From positions 1-64,000 of the forward strand of contig JBASFK010000010.1 in assembly GCA_049652985.1 (NCBI GenBank): a DNA stretch of 64,000 bases, given 5' to 3'. Shown here one piece after another: positions 36,966-45,413 of this stretch. A program made the position numbers and the translations under genes. The notes beneath the pieces are model-generated. The model was not told the DNA's origin, ran no database searches, and saw only the letters and a program-made list of their open reading frames with translations. Positions within the stretch are counted from its first letter, which is position 1. Every line of letters begins with the position of its first letter. Origin of the DNA: UBA7657 sp049652985. GTDB lineage: Bacteria > Pseudomonadota > Alphaproteobacteria > Micavibrionales > Micavibrionaceae.

Positions 36966-36996
36966 TTTAATTTGTTAAATAAGAGGACTGCCTGAA

Positions 36997-38622
36997 ATGA
37001 ACGCCCATCACGCCGATCACGCAAACGACGACCACTCTCACGACCACAAACCGGGATTTTTCGTGCGCTGGTTCATGTCGACGAACCACAAGGATATCGG
37101 CACACTTTACATTATTTTCTCTATTTTCGCAGGCCTGATCGGCGGCGCGTTTTCGGTCATGATGCGCCTCGAGCTGCAGGAGCCGGGCGTCCAGTTCCTG
37201 ACTGACGCGGCAGGTAACCCGGACGGTCACCTCTGGAATGTTTTTGTCACCGCCCACGGCCTGATCATGGTTTTCTTCGTCGTCATGCCCGGCCTGATCG
37301 GCGGGTTCGGTAACTGGTTTGTGCCGCTGATGATCGGCGCGCCCGACATGGCCTTCCCGCGCCTCAACAATATTTCCTTCTGGCTTATTGTCCCCGCCTT
37401 CCTGCTGCTCATGATGTCTGCCATCGTCGGTGGCGGTGCGGGAACGGGCTGGACGATCTACCCGCCGCTCTCCAGCCTTGTCGGCCACCCGAACATGGCG
37501 GTCGACATGGCGATCTTCGCGCTCCACCTCGCGGGCGCATCCTCCATTCTCGGCGCGGCGAATTTCATCACCACCATTTTCAACATGCGCGCGCCCGGCA
37601 TGACGCTGCACAAGATGCCGCTTTTCGTCTGGTCCATGCTCATCACGGCATTCCTGCTGGTGCTCTCGTTGCCCGTACTCGGCGGCGCGATCACCATGTT
37701 GCTGACCGACCGCAATTTCGGCACCGGTTTCTTCGCACCTGAAAAAGGTGGCGACCCGATGCTGTTCCAGCATCTGTTCTGGTTCTTCGGCCACCCCGAG
37801 GTCTACATCATGATCCTGCCGGCCTTCGGCATCGTCAGCCAGATCGTCTCGACCTTCTCGCACAAGCCCATCTTCGGCTATCTCGGCATGGCATACGCCA
37901 TGACCGCGATCGGCGTCATCGGCTTCATCGTCTGGGCGCACCACATGTTCACGGTCGGCATGAGCGTCGATACGCGTGCTTACTTCACGGCCGCGACGCT
38001 GATCATCGCCGTGCCGACGGGCATCAAGATTTTCTCATGGATCGCCACGATGTGGGGCGGCTCCATCGAGTTCAAGACGCCGATGCTCTGGGCCATCGGT
38101 TTCATTTTCCTCTTCACCATCGGCGGCGTCACCGGCGTGGTGCTCGCGAACGCAGGCATGGATATCGCGCTGCATGACACCTACTACGTCGTTGCACACT
38201 TCCATTACGTTCTCTCGCTCGGCGCGGTGTTCGCGCTGTTCGCGGGCTTTTATTACTGGATCGGAAAAATGTCGGGCCGTCAGTATCCGGAATGGATGGG
38301 CCAGGTTCACTTCTGGGTCACCTTCATCAGCGTCAACATGGTCTTCTTCCCGCAGCACTTCCTCGGCCTTGCCGGCATGCCGCGCCGCTATATCGACTAC
38401 CCTGACGCCTACGAAGGCTGGAACAACATCTCTTCCATTGGCGCTTATATCTCGTTCTCGGCAACAATCTGGTTCGTCGTTGTCGTGTTCTACACGCTTA
38501 ACTTTGGACGCAAGGTTCCCGGCAACTACTGGAACGTCTCGCCGCAATCGATGACTCTGGAATGGACGCTGCCCTCGCCGCCGCCCTTCCACCAGTTCGA
38601 TATCCAGCCGTTGATCAAGTAA
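36997..38622 (+). CDS. ctaD: cytochrome c oxidase subunit I (aa3 type)
   Basis: 541 residues with 12 predicted helices. Heme and CuB ligands are seen in TAHGLIMVFFVVMP, WFFGHPEVYIMILPAFG (CuB His cross-linked to Tyr), WAHHMFTVGM and VVAHFHYVLSLGAVFA. The D-channel segment FGNWFVPLMIGAPDMAFPRLNN and the K-channel Lys in FSHKPIFGYLGM mark it as an A-type proton-pumping oxidase. GAGGA lies 9 nt before the ATG. A short His/Asp-rich N-terminus (HADHANDDHSHDH) precedes the first helix and might bind metal. Confidence 0.97.
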   Translation: MNAHHADHANDDHSHDHKPGFFVRWFMSTNHKDIGTLYIIFSIFAGLIGGAFSVMMRLELQEPGVQFLTDAAGNPDGHLWNVFVTAHGLIMVFFVVMPGLIGGFGNWFVPLMIGAPDMAFPRLNNISFWLIVPAFLLLMMSAIVGGGAGTGWTIYPPLSSLVGHPNMAVDMAIFALHLAGASSILGAANFITTIFNMRAPGMTLHKMPLFVWSMLITAFLLVLSLPVLGGAITMLLTDRNFGTGFFAPEKGGDPMLFQHLFWFFGHPEVYIMILPAFGIVSQIVSTFSHKPIFGYLGMAYAMTAIGVIGFIVWAHHMFTVGMSVDTRAYFTAATLIIAVPTGIKIFSWIATMWGGSIEFKTPMLWAIGFIFLFTIGGVTGVVLANAGMDIALHDTYYVVAHFHYVLSLGAVFALFAGFYYWIGKMSGRQYPEWMGQVHFWVTFISVNMVFFPQHFLGLAGMPRRYIDYPDAYEGWNNISSIGAYISFSATIWFVVVVFYTLNFGRKVPGNYWNVSPQSMTLEWTLPSPPPFHQFDIQPLIK

Positions 38623-38642
38623 TTGTAATTTAATAACAATTA
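38620..38642 (+). other. AT-rich hairpin between ctaD and ctaB
   Basis: TAATTGT and ACAATTA (7-bp perfect stem, 9-nt loop) begin at the ctaD stop codon. There is no T-run, so it is not an intrinsic terminator; it could protect or process the ctaD 3' end. Confidence 0.5.
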
Positions 38643-38695
38643 CGGTCACCGAAGCCGATCTTGCACCTTTCCTGCGGATGGCCTAAATAACGAGA

Positions 38696-39577
38696 ATGAA
38701 CCACGCCCAGAGCATGTCCGTAACCGACGACCGCGTCTCCGACTATTTCCTGCTGCTGAAGCCCAAGGTGATGAGCCTCGTGGTCTTCACCGGTTTCGCC
38801 GGCATGTGGGTCGCGCCGGGAATCGAAAACCTCCACCGGTTTCTCGCTTTTATCGCCATGCTCTGCCTCGCCGTCGGCGCGGGCGCGGCCGGGGCTATCA
38901 ATATGTGGTTCGACCGCGATATCGACGCGGTGATGAATCGCACGAAAGACCGTCCCCTGCCCATGGGCCGCGTCCGCGCGGAAGAGGCGCTTTCTTACGG
39001 CATCATTCTTTCGATTGCATCCGTTGTCACGATGGGCCTCGCGCTCAACTGGCTGGCCGCCGCGCTGCTCGCCGCCGCGAATTTATTTTATGTTTTTATC
39101 TACACGATCTGGCTGAAACGCCTGACGCCGCAGAACATCGTCATTGGCGGTGCAGCGGGCGCGTTTCCCCCGCTCATCGGCTGGGCCGCCGTCACCGGCG
39201 ATATCGCGCTCTACCCGGTTATTCTTTTCCTCATCATCTTTTTCTGGACGCCGCCGCATTTCTGGGCGCTTTCATTATTTGCAAACGAGGATTACAAACG
39301 CGCCAATATCCCGATGATGACCGTGGTCGCGGGCGAGCGCCACACCAAAATCCAGATGCTGGTTTATACGCTCATTCTTCTGCCGCTGACGCTCAGCCCT
39401 TATTTCCTCGGCCTCGCGGATTTCGGTTATCTCGTCGCCGCCGCAACCTTGAGCGGATTTTTTGTATTCACCGCGCTCCGCGTGCTGGCCAGTGACAATC
39501 TCAAAAATGCGAAGCTGATGTTCGGCTACTCCGTTTTTTACCTCTTCGCTCTTTTCCTCGCCGTTATGGTCTTATAG
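38696..39577 (+). CDS. ctaB: protoheme IX farnesyltransferase (heme O synthase)
   Basis: 293-residue UbiA-family membrane enzyme that farnesylates heme b to heme o, the first step to heme a of the oxidase. Motifs: NMWFDRDIDAVMNRTKDRPLPMGR (first Asp-rich motif) and FFWTPPHFWALSLFANEDYKRANIPMM (second motif, heme O synthase-specific). About eight helices. It sits between the structural genes and the copper-insertion gene, as in most alphaproteobacterial cta clusters. Confidence 0.95.
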   Translation: MNHAQSMSVTDDRVSDYFLLLKPKVMSLVVFTGFAGMWVAPGIENLHRFLAFIAMLCLAVGAGAAGAINMWFDRDIDAVMNRTKDRPLPMGRVRAEEALSYGIILSIASVVTMGLALNWLAAALLAAANLFYVFIYTIWLKRLTPQNIVIGGAAGAFPPLIGWAAVTGDIALYPVILFLIIFFWTPPHFWALSLFANEDYKRANIPMMTVVAGERHTKIQMLVYTLILLPLTLSPYFLGLADFGYLVAAATLSGFFVFTALRVLASDNLKNAKLMFGYSVFYLFALFLAVMVL

Positions 39578-39589
39578 GGAGATGGATTG

Positions 39590-39709
39590 ATGCCGCACGG
39601 CCCCGCCCACAAGACAAAATTCAAAAAGAACGTCGCCATCGCCGCTGGCATATTCGGCTTCATCGCCCTGTTCTGGATCATCACCATGATTAAAATTGCC
39701 GGTGGATAG
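39590..39709 (+). CDS. 39-residue single-helix protein of the oxidase cluster (CoxF/CtaF-like)
   Basis: A short ORF with GGGAGA upstream encodes MPHGPAHKTKFKKN, then a membrane helix (VAIAAGIFGFIALFWIITM) and KIAGG. A tiny protein with a basic N-terminus and one helix ending in a V/I-K-x-x-x-G pattern is regularly found between ctaB and ctaG in Alphaproteobacteria. It is probably an oxidase accessory or assembly subunit. The assignment rests on position and shape. Confidence 0.65.
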   Translation: MPHGPAHKTKFKKNVAIAAGIFGFIALFWIITMIKIAGG

Positions 39710-39760
39710 ACCCGGCATTTTCAAGTAAACTGGACTACAGGTTCAGACCACAGGTTCCCG

Positions 39761-40138
39761 ATGCTCCGATACACTCTCATTGCCGTTTTTGCGCTGTTTT
39801 CCGCGGGTTTCGTCGCTCGCCCGGTCGTGGCCGAAATAGAGGTCCAGACCTGCGGCATACCGCAGGATGGCCGTGCCCAAACCGACCCCGGCGGCGTTTA
39901 TTGCGATATTCACGGGCGCAGGGTTGCTTATATCCAGGAAAACGTTAAATTCCGTCAGGATCTGGAAGAGCGCCGCAAGAATTTCGGCGCGCCCCAGCAG
40001 CAGGCGCTCCGGCAATATCAGGACAGCTTGAAAGCTTTAAATGGCAGCCATGAGCCAGGACAACCCGAACCACAATCCAGCCCCAAAAATGAACCCGCCG
40101 GGCCCCCCGCTCCCGCCGGATCAGGACTTAATCCGTAA
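39761..40138 (+). CDS. secreted protein of unknown function overlapping ctaG
   Basis: 125 residues with a signal peptide (cleavage near VVAEIE), then a short domain with two Cys residues (VQTCGIPQDG, GGVYCDIHGRR) that could form a disulfide, then a helical segment (FRQDLEERRKNFGAPQQQALRQYQDSL) and a Pro/Gly tail. The last 98 bp overlap the start of ctaG in another frame. The family is not recognised. The signal peptide and cysteines make it a plausible expressed gene, and its position suggests a role in oxidase assembly, but a minor or species-specific gene cannot be excluded. Confidence 0.55.
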   Translation: MLRYTLIAVFALFSAGFVARPVVAEIEVQTCGIPQDGRAQTDPGGVYCDIHGRRVAYIQENVKFRQDLEERRKNFGAPQQQALRQYQDSLKALNGSHEPGQPEPQSSPKNEPAGPPAPAGSGLNP

Positions 40139-40718
40139 AAACGCCCGCACGGGCCTTGCCGTCTTTTCGGTCATCCTTGTGATGATCGGCCTGTCTTTTG
40201 CCGCCGTGCCGCTTTACAGCCTGTTCTGCAAGGTCACGGGCTTTGACGGCACCACCCGCACCGCCACCACCCTGCCGGATAATATCCTCGACCGCACGGT
40301 TACAATCCGGTTCAACGCCGACACAGGTCACGGCATGATGTGGGATTTCAGGCCCGAATTGCTGGAAACCACCGTCCGGCTGGGGGAAAAGGGCCTGGCC
40401 GCTTTTCATGCGAAAAACCGCCTTGCCACCCCCAGCGCCGGGACCGCCCTCTATAACGTCACCCCCCTGAAAGCCGGGAAATATTTCCACAAAATCCAGT
40501 GTTTCTGCTTCGACGAGCAGATTCTCCAGCCCGGCCAGGACGTTTCCATGCCGGTCATGTTCTTCGTGGACCCCTCCATGAACGACGACCCCGATATGGA
40601 AGACGTAACCAGCATCACCCTTTCCTATACTTTTTACCCAGCCGAATCCAAGGCGCTTGAAGCCGCCCTCGATGCCTTTTACAATGAGGACAGCCCTGCT
40701 ATTCAGGGCACCGATTAA
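40041..40718 (+). CDS. ctaG: cytochrome c oxidase copper-assembly protein (Cox11-like)
   Basis: 225 residues from the first ATG (40050 and 40089 are alternatives). After a Pro-rich cytoplasmic N-terminus there is one membrane helix (about 38-58), then a periplasmic immunoglobulin-like domain with the copper-binding KIQCFCFDEQ (CFCF) and, near the helix end, YSLFCKVTGFDG. CtaG/Cox11 inserts CuB into subunit I. The first ~30 codons overlap the preceding gene in a different frame, and both frames read Pro-rich there. Confidence 0.93.
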   Translation: MAAMSQDNPNHNPAPKMNPPGPPLPPDQDLIRKNARTGLAVFSVILVMIGLSFAAVPLYSLFCKVTGFDGTTRTATTLPDNILDRTVTIRFNADTGHGMMWDFRPELLETTVRLGEKGLAAFHAKNRLATPSAGTALYNVTPLKAGKYFHKIQCFCFDEQILQPGQDVSMPVMFFVDPSMNDDPDMEDVTSITLSYTFYPAESKALEAALDAFYNEDSPAIQGTD

Positions 40719-40742
40719 ACCCTCTCGTTATAATGGAAAATC

Positions 40743-41675
40743 ATGGCTCACCACGTCGAATACGCAAGCACCGGCAAACCCCATCCCTACCACCTCGTCA
40801 GGCCCAGCATATGGCCCCTGCTCGGCGCCTTCGCCGGCGGCCTGCTCGCGACCGGCGCACTGATGTTCATGCACAAGGTGCAGATCGGCACTGTGCCTGT
40901 CGGCCTGAAAGGCGTCATCCTCGGCGTTCTTTCTGTGATCACGGTGATGTTCTTCTGGTGGAAGGACATTATTTTCGAAACCGTGACGGAACAGGTTCAC
41001 AATAAAATCACCGAAATCGGCCTGCGCTTTGGCATGGCGCTGTTCATCGCTTCCGAAGTCATGTTCTTCGTCGCGTTTTTCTGGGCATTCTTCGGCGCGG
41101 CATTTTATCCGACCGAAGCGATTGGCTATGTCTGGCCGCCTAAAGGACTTGAGACGATCGCGCCTTTCGGCCTGCCCTTCATGATGACCATGATCCTGCT
41201 GCTTTCGGGCTGCACGGTTACATGGGCGCACCACGCCATTCTCGAAGGCCGCCAGAAAGAAGCCGTGCACGCTCTTGGAATTACCGTGGGTCTTGGCATC
41301 GCGTTCCTCTGCTTCCAGATTTTCGAATACGCGCACGCGCATTTTAAATTCACCGACGGCATTTATCCTTCGACCTTCTTCATGGCGACGGGCTTCCACG
41401 GCTTCCACGTTTTCGTCGGCACCGTGTTCCTGATCGTCTGCTGGATCCGCGCCGCCAAGGGCCAATTCACCTCCGAGCGTCATTTCGGGTTTGAAGCCGC
41501 CGCCTGGTACTGGCATTTCGTTGATGTGGTCTGGCTGTTCCTGTTCATCGCCGTTTACTGGTGGGGAAATCTCGGCGGCATCGACCACACGGCGAAAGCG
41601 GAGGCCATCGCAAAAGCGAGGGCGCCCATCGCCATCGAGGCGCCAGCCGATCCTGCACCCGCTGCGGTCGAGTAA
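40743..41675 (+). CDS. ctaE: cytochrome c oxidase subunit III
   Basis: 310 residues with seven predicted helices. Family motifs: HPYHLVRPSIWPLLGAF near the start, EVMFFVAFFWAFFGAAFYP (with the lipid-contacting Glu), HHAILEGRQKEAV, GFHGFHVFVGT and AAAWYWHFVDVVWLFLF. The C-terminus has an added Ala/Pro-rich tail (about 280-310). Subunit III stabilises the catalytic core and its proton uptake. Followed by the DUF983 gene 5 bp later. Confidence 0.96.
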   Translation: MAHHVEYASTGKPHPYHLVRPSIWPLLGAFAGGLLATGALMFMHKVQIGTVPVGLKGVILGVLSVITVMFFWWKDIIFETVTEQVHNKITEIGLRFGMALFIASEVMFFVAFFWAFFGAAFYPTEAIGYVWPPKGLETIAPFGLPFMMTMILLLSGCTVTWAHHAILEGRQKEAVHALGITVGLGIAFLCFQIFEYAHAHFKFTDGIYPSTFFMATGFHGFHVFVGTVFLIVCWIRAAKGQFTSERHFGFEAAAWYWHFVDVVWLFLFIAVYWWGNLGGIDHTAKAEAIAKARAPIAIEAPADPAPAAVE

Positions 41676-41680
41676 CCATC

Positions 41681-42040
41681 ATGCTGCCAGACCGGGAGCC
41701 TTTAAGCCTCGGCTGGCATTGCAAGTGCCCCGCCTGCGGACAGGGAAATCTGTACAAGCCCGGCTTTACGCTGGATTTGCGGGAAAAATGCGAAACCTGC
41801 GGTCTCGACCTCAGTAAAAACGACAGCGCCGACGGCCCGGCGGTCTTTCTCATCTTTATCCTGGGCTTTTCGCTGGTGCCCGCCGCCCTTATTCTCGATG
41901 CCTGGTTTCCTCTGCCACTATGGATCCATGCGCTGCTCTGGGGCGTTATAGCCATAGGGCTTACAATCGGGATGCTGCGGCCCCTGAAAGCCTATATCAT
42001 AGCCTTGCAATACAAACACAGGCGCGGCGACTGGGAATAA
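41681..42040 (+). CDS. DUF983 protein of the oxidase cluster
   Basis: 119 residues from the ATG at 41681; the longer frame to 41561 only overlaps ctaE. It has two zinc-ribbon-like Cys pairs (CKCPACGQGNLY and CETCGL) and then two membrane helices (about 54-72 and 80-98). These features match the DUF983 family, regularly encoded between ctaE and SURF1 in Alphaproteobacteria and presumed to help oxidase assembly; its biochemical role is unknown. Confidence 0.85.
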   Translation: MLPDREPLSLGWHCKCPACGQGNLYKPGFTLDLREKCETCGLDLSKNDSADGPAVFLIFILGFSLVPAALILDAWFPLPLWIHALLWGVIAIGLTIGMLRPLKAYIIALQYKHRRGDWE

Positions 42041-42053
42041 GTGACTGGAATAA

Positions 42054-42764
42054 ATGTCTAAGCAGGATTTATGGCTGCCTACTCTGATGACCTTGCTGGG
42101 AATAGCCGTTCTCTGCGCGCTCGGCGCGTGGCAACTCCACCGCCTCCAGTGGAAGGAGAACATGCTGAAGCAACTCGACGTCGAATTCTCGAAAGACGCC
42201 TCGCAGATTTTCCTGGATTCGGACGACTTCAAAGACGCGGCTGAGTTCCGCCGCGGCAGCCTGCGTGGATTTTACGATTTCAAAAAACAGATTCTCATCG
42301 GCCCGCGGACTTATAAAAATCTTCCAGGGCGGCACGTCTATACACCCCTGCGGCTGGAAGACGGCACGCACATTCTCGTCAACCGTGGCTGGGTTCCCAT
42401 CGACTGGAAACCGCACGACGAAACGCCTATGACACAGGAAGCGGCGCAGGAGGCCGCCCGCGGGGGCGGCATCATCGGTCTGTTACGCCGAACATGGGAT
42501 GGCAATCCCTTCACGCCCGAGAACGAACCTGCGCGCGACACATGGTACACGCCCGACACGACCGCCATCGCCGCCGCGAAGGATATAGATTCCCTGCACC
42601 CGGTGCTGTTCACGCTCGAGGGCGGCGAGACAGAAGGCAATTACCCCATCCCGGTTGATACGCGCCTCAACATGCCGAACAATCACCTGCAATATGCGTT
42701 TTTCTGGTTCGCGCTGGCCGTCTCGCTCGGCATCATCTATGTCCTCAGATTCCTGGTGAAATAA
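42054..42764 (+). CDS. SURF1-family heme a/oxidase assembly protein
   Basis: 236 residues with the SURF1 topology: an N-terminal helix (about 10-28), a periplasmic domain and a C-terminal helix (about 212-233). Signatures LGAWQLHRLQWKENML, the GPRTYKNLPGRHVYTPL segment, ILVNRGWVP, and the final NNHLQYAFFWFALAVSLGIIYV are family-typical. SURF1 (Shy1) binds heme a and helps its insertion in subunit I. Last gene of the clear oxidase set. Confidence 0.92.
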   Translation: MSKQDLWLPTLMTLLGIAVLCALGAWQLHRLQWKENMLKQLDVEFSKDASQIFLDSDDFKDAAEFRRGSLRGFYDFKKQILIGPRTYKNLPGRHVYTPLRLEDGTHILVNRGWVPIDWKPHDETPMTQEAAQEAARGGGIIGLLRRTWDGNPFTPENEPARDTWYTPDTTAIAAAKDIDSLHPVLFTLEGGETEGNYPIPVDTRLNMPNNHLQYAFFWFALAVSLGIIYVLRFLVK

Positions 42765-43235
42765 ATGGTCGACTGGAAACTCCTCGAACTCTTCGAACTT
42801 TTAAGTTACGCCGCCACCATCGTCGGTATTCCGCTGGCGATCTGGGTGTTCATGCACGAGGAGAAAAAAGGACGACAGTCCGAACAGGAAGAAATCTACG
42901 ACAAGCTGATGGATCATTATGATCATATTCTTGGCCGTCTCTTTGAGCATCCCGATATTGACCAGCATCATAGACCGCTAGAGGACGCGGAGTTGAAACG
43001 ACAGCAAAAGCTCCTCTACGAAATGCTGATCAACCTGTTTGAGCGCGCTTTTATCCTCCTCTATGGGGAAAAAGAACTAGCTTACCGGCGGATGTGGAAT
43101 TCGTGGGAAGATTATATCAAGGTCTGGATTGGCCGACCCAATTTCGTCGAAATGCTGCCTGACCTGATGAAAGGCGAAGATTCCGATTTCGTCGCCTATA
43201 TGGCGCGTCTTTCGGAGCGCGAACTCACACCCTGA
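42765..43235 (+). CDS. single-helix membrane protein of unknown function
   Basis: 156 residues: an N-terminal membrane helix (about 10-30) and a cytoplasmic helical domain (KLMDHYDHILGRLFEHPDID, YEMLINLFERAFILLYGEKEL, WEDYIKVWIGRPNFVEMLPDLM). This resembles DUF4760-like proteins by general plan, but I do not assign a family. The ATG follows the SURF1 stop immediately, so it is co-transcribed with the oxidase cluster. It may be an oxidase accessory; no direct evidence. Confidence 0.65.
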   Translation: MVDWKLLELFELLSYAATIVGIPLAIWVFMHEEKKGRQSEQEEIYDKLMDHYDHILGRLFEHPDIDQHHRPLEDAELKRQQKLLYEMLINLFERAFILLYGEKELAYRRMWNSWEDYIKVWIGRPNFVEMLPDLMKGEDSDFVAYMARLSERELTP

Positions 43236-43249
43236 TTAATTTCGGCTGA

Positions 43250-44854
43250 TTAGTTGAGGCCCTTGGGGCTTCCGGGGAAGAAGAAGTTCTGCGCGAACTT
43301 CATGCCTTCGCTGCGCGAGACATACTGCTGGTGGATCGTATTGATATACGATTTGAATTTCTGGAATTCCTTGCCCGTGAGCTGTTCACCCGTCGGCAGG
43401 TTAACCGATTTCGGGTTCACCTGCTTGCTGTTCAGCATGACTTCATAATGCAAATGCGGGCCGGTCGAGCGTCCCGTCGTGCCGACATAGCCGATGACAT
43501 CGCCCTGGCCCACGCGCGCGCCCACTTTCATGCCCTTGCCGAGGCGGTGCATGTGCGCATAAGCGGTCTTGAGCTGTGAGTTGTGGCGGATGCGAATGTA
43601 ATTGCCGTAGCTGCTGAAACGCCCGGCATATTCAAGGACGCCATCGCCCGCCGCGTAGATCGGCGTACCGGTCGGCGCGGCAAAGTCCACGCCCTTGTGC
43701 ATCTTGTTATAGCCCAGCACCGGGTGACGGCGCAGGCCAAAGCCAGATGAAATGCGCGCGCCATCGATCGGCGTCTTCATCAGCGTCTTGCGGATGCTGT
43801 AGCCGTTCGGCTGGAAATAATCAACGCGGCCATCGGCCATTTCAAATCTGTAAATCTGCACGTCCTTGCCGCCGACAGTCAGGTTCGCATAGAGGATATT
43901 GCCGAATTTCGCGTATTCGCCGTCTTCCGTTTCCTCGGCCTCGTACATAACTTCCATTTTATCGCCGGGCTGGATGTCGCGCTGGAAGTCGATGTTCCAG
44001 GAATAAATGCGGATCATGTCGGCGATAACGGCGGAAGGAATGCCCGCGCGCGCGGCCGAACCATAGAGCGATGTTTCAATCTCGGCCTTGCCCGCATATG
44101 TATTCTTCACGAGCTTCTTCTCGGACATTTCGGCTTTGAACTCCTCGCCGGATTTCGAGATCGTGATTTCTTTGATCGGGTCGACCTGCATCGTCATCTT
44201 CGCGAAGCTGTCATCGGTGCCGGACTTGAAATGAACGCTGAGTTTCTGGCCGGGCTTCACGCCGCGCGGATCGTAATGCTTGGTAAGCGCCTTGACCACC
44301 TGGTAGGAATCCGTGCCCGTGACGCCCGCTTCCTGCAGCACGCCGGCCAGCGTATCGCCGCGGCCGATCTCGATTTCGCGGTAATCTTTTTTCGGCGCCT
44401 TTTGAATCGTCAGCGAAGCGCGGCGCATACCGTCCGAAACGCGGTCCTGGATGATATTCGATATGCCCGGCACCGAAAGCGTCGCGGTGCGTGTTGCCTC
44501 TTCCCCGCCGGCCGGATTCAGCGCGGCATAATATGCTGCCGAACCGGAATACCCGAATACAAACGCGTTTACGCCGTTGAGCATGGTGAACAAACCCGCA
44601 GCGGCGCACACCGCTATACCGGCAACGTAGCGCAGGCGCAGGCGGTCATGCCGGTTAAGGACGTAACGGCGGCGCAGGCGTAAAAACCTGTAAAGCTCAA
44701 TCCTGTCTTTCAATGACTCCACCAACGACCCGGTCCAACGTCTAACGGTTGCAAAATTATTAGTTGCCTGCGGCATGATGCCGGGAACAACGCGTGCAAA
44801 AGCGTTGCTTAATGCTGGCCTTCCCAGCTTTCTCCCGATTAGCACACTGATCAT
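43250..44854 (-). CDS. M23-family murein endopeptidase (LytM type)
   Basis: About 534 residues from ATG 44854; the upstream frame lies inside the preceding gene, and an ATG at 44776 is also possible. Domains in order: one membrane helix (about 85-105), a LysM-like/opacity-associated segment (EIGRGDTLAGVLQEAGV), a central beta domain, and a C-terminal peptidase M23. The metal ligands read KMHKGVDFAAPTGTPIY (HxxxD), AYAHMHRLG and HLHYEVML. Such enzymes cut peptidoglycan cross-links for growth or division. Family assignment is secure, the exact start less so. Confidence 0.88.
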   Translation of the reverse strand: MISVLIGRKLGRPALSNAFARVVPGIMPQATNNFATVRRWTGSLVESLKDRIELYRFLRLRRRYVLNRHDRLRLRYVAGIAVCAAAGLFTMLNGVNAFVFGYSGSAAYYAALNPAGGEEATRTATLSVPGISNIIQDRVSDGMRRASLTIQKAPKKDYREIEIGRGDTLAGVLQEAGVTGTDSYQVVKALTKHYDPRGVKPGQKLSVHFKSGTDDSFAKMTMQVDPIKEITISKSGEEFKAEMSEKKLVKNTYAGKAEIETSLYGSAARAGIPSAVIADMIRIYSWNIDFQRDIQPGDKMEVMYEAEETEDGEYAKFGNILYANLTVGGKDVQIYRFEMADGRVDYFQPNGYSIRKTLMKTPIDGARISSGFGLRRHPVLGYNKMHKGVDFAAPTGTPIYAAGDGVLEYAGRFSSYGNYIRIRHNSQLKTAYAHMHRLGKGMKVGARVGQGDVIGYVGTTGRSTGPHLHYEVMLNSKQVNPKSVNLPTGEQLTGKEFQKFKSYINTIHQQYVSRSEGMKFAQNFFFPGSPKGLN

Positions 44855-44903
44855 CTGTTTCCAACTTTCAATGATATACCGCTTCCCAAATCTTGGGATA
44901 AAA

Positions 44904-45386
44904 TCATCCGAATTCCGTCTCAAGAGAGTCCAGAACCGCCTTAAGCTGTTCTTGCGCTTCATGAAGCTGCTTGTTTATGTCATAAAATATGAAAATTCCG
45001 AAAATCAGGAAGACCATGGCGTCCAGCGGACCGCTGTCCTCGCCGCTGGTGGCGACCGACCCGGGCAGCAGGCCCGTCATCAGCACCAGGAAGAATAAAA
45101 AGCTGTAGGAAAACAGCATCGATTTGGCGACCTGCGTATAGCCGTACATGATCACGCGCGCCGTGTCCTTGGTCTTGGAGACTGTAATATTCAAATCGAC
45201 GCGCGCATAGCGCATCATCCGACCCGGTCCGCCGCTGGTCGCACTGATATGGAGGTTATGCGGCTGCTCGCGCAATTCATCAACTGCGAAGGCGCGGCGC
45301 ATACGCGTCATCAGCGACTGCTTCAGATCTTCTTCCGAAACTTCCACACCCAGTTTTATTTTTTTCGATACTTCAACGTATTTCAT
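44904..45386 (-). CDS. membrane protein of unknown function
   Basis: 160 residues. The N-terminal ~80 are soluble and look like a beta domain (HNLHISATSGGPGRMMRYARVDLNITVSKTK). Two membrane helices follow (about 92-112 and 125-140), then a C-terminal amphipathic helix (NKQLHEAQEQLKAVLDSLETE). The family is not recognised. It lies between the M23 peptidase and the IalB-like gene on the same strand, with 27 bp to the latter, so the three may form an envelope-related unit. Confidence 0.65.
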   Translation of the reverse strand: MKYVEVSKKIKLGVEVSEEDLKQSLMTRMRRAFAVDELREQPHNLHISATSGGPGRMMRYARVDLNITVSKTKDTARVIMYGYTQVAKSMLFSYSFLFFLVLMTGLLPGSVATSGEDSGPLDAMVFLIFGIFIFYDINKQLHEAQEQLKAVLDSLETEFG

Positions 45387-45413
45387 TGTTTAACAAAATT
45401 CCTTGGGTTCCGG

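Noticed and set aside
36967..37944. 325-codon antisense open frame over ctaD
   Set aside because: The protein is extremely rich in Asp, Arg, Glu and His with no fold signature, while the sense frame has all oxidase ligands.
41561..41680. N-terminal extension of the DUF983 gene into ctaE
   Set aside because: The DUF983 family starts at the MLPDREPLS methionine (41681). The extension is an out-of-frame reading of the ctaE tail and is Arg/His/Ser-rich.
44855..44962. Upstream extension of the M23 peptidase gene
   Set aside because: It overlaps the 3' end of the preceding gene (ending 44904) in another frame, and the membrane helix and later domains are complete without it.
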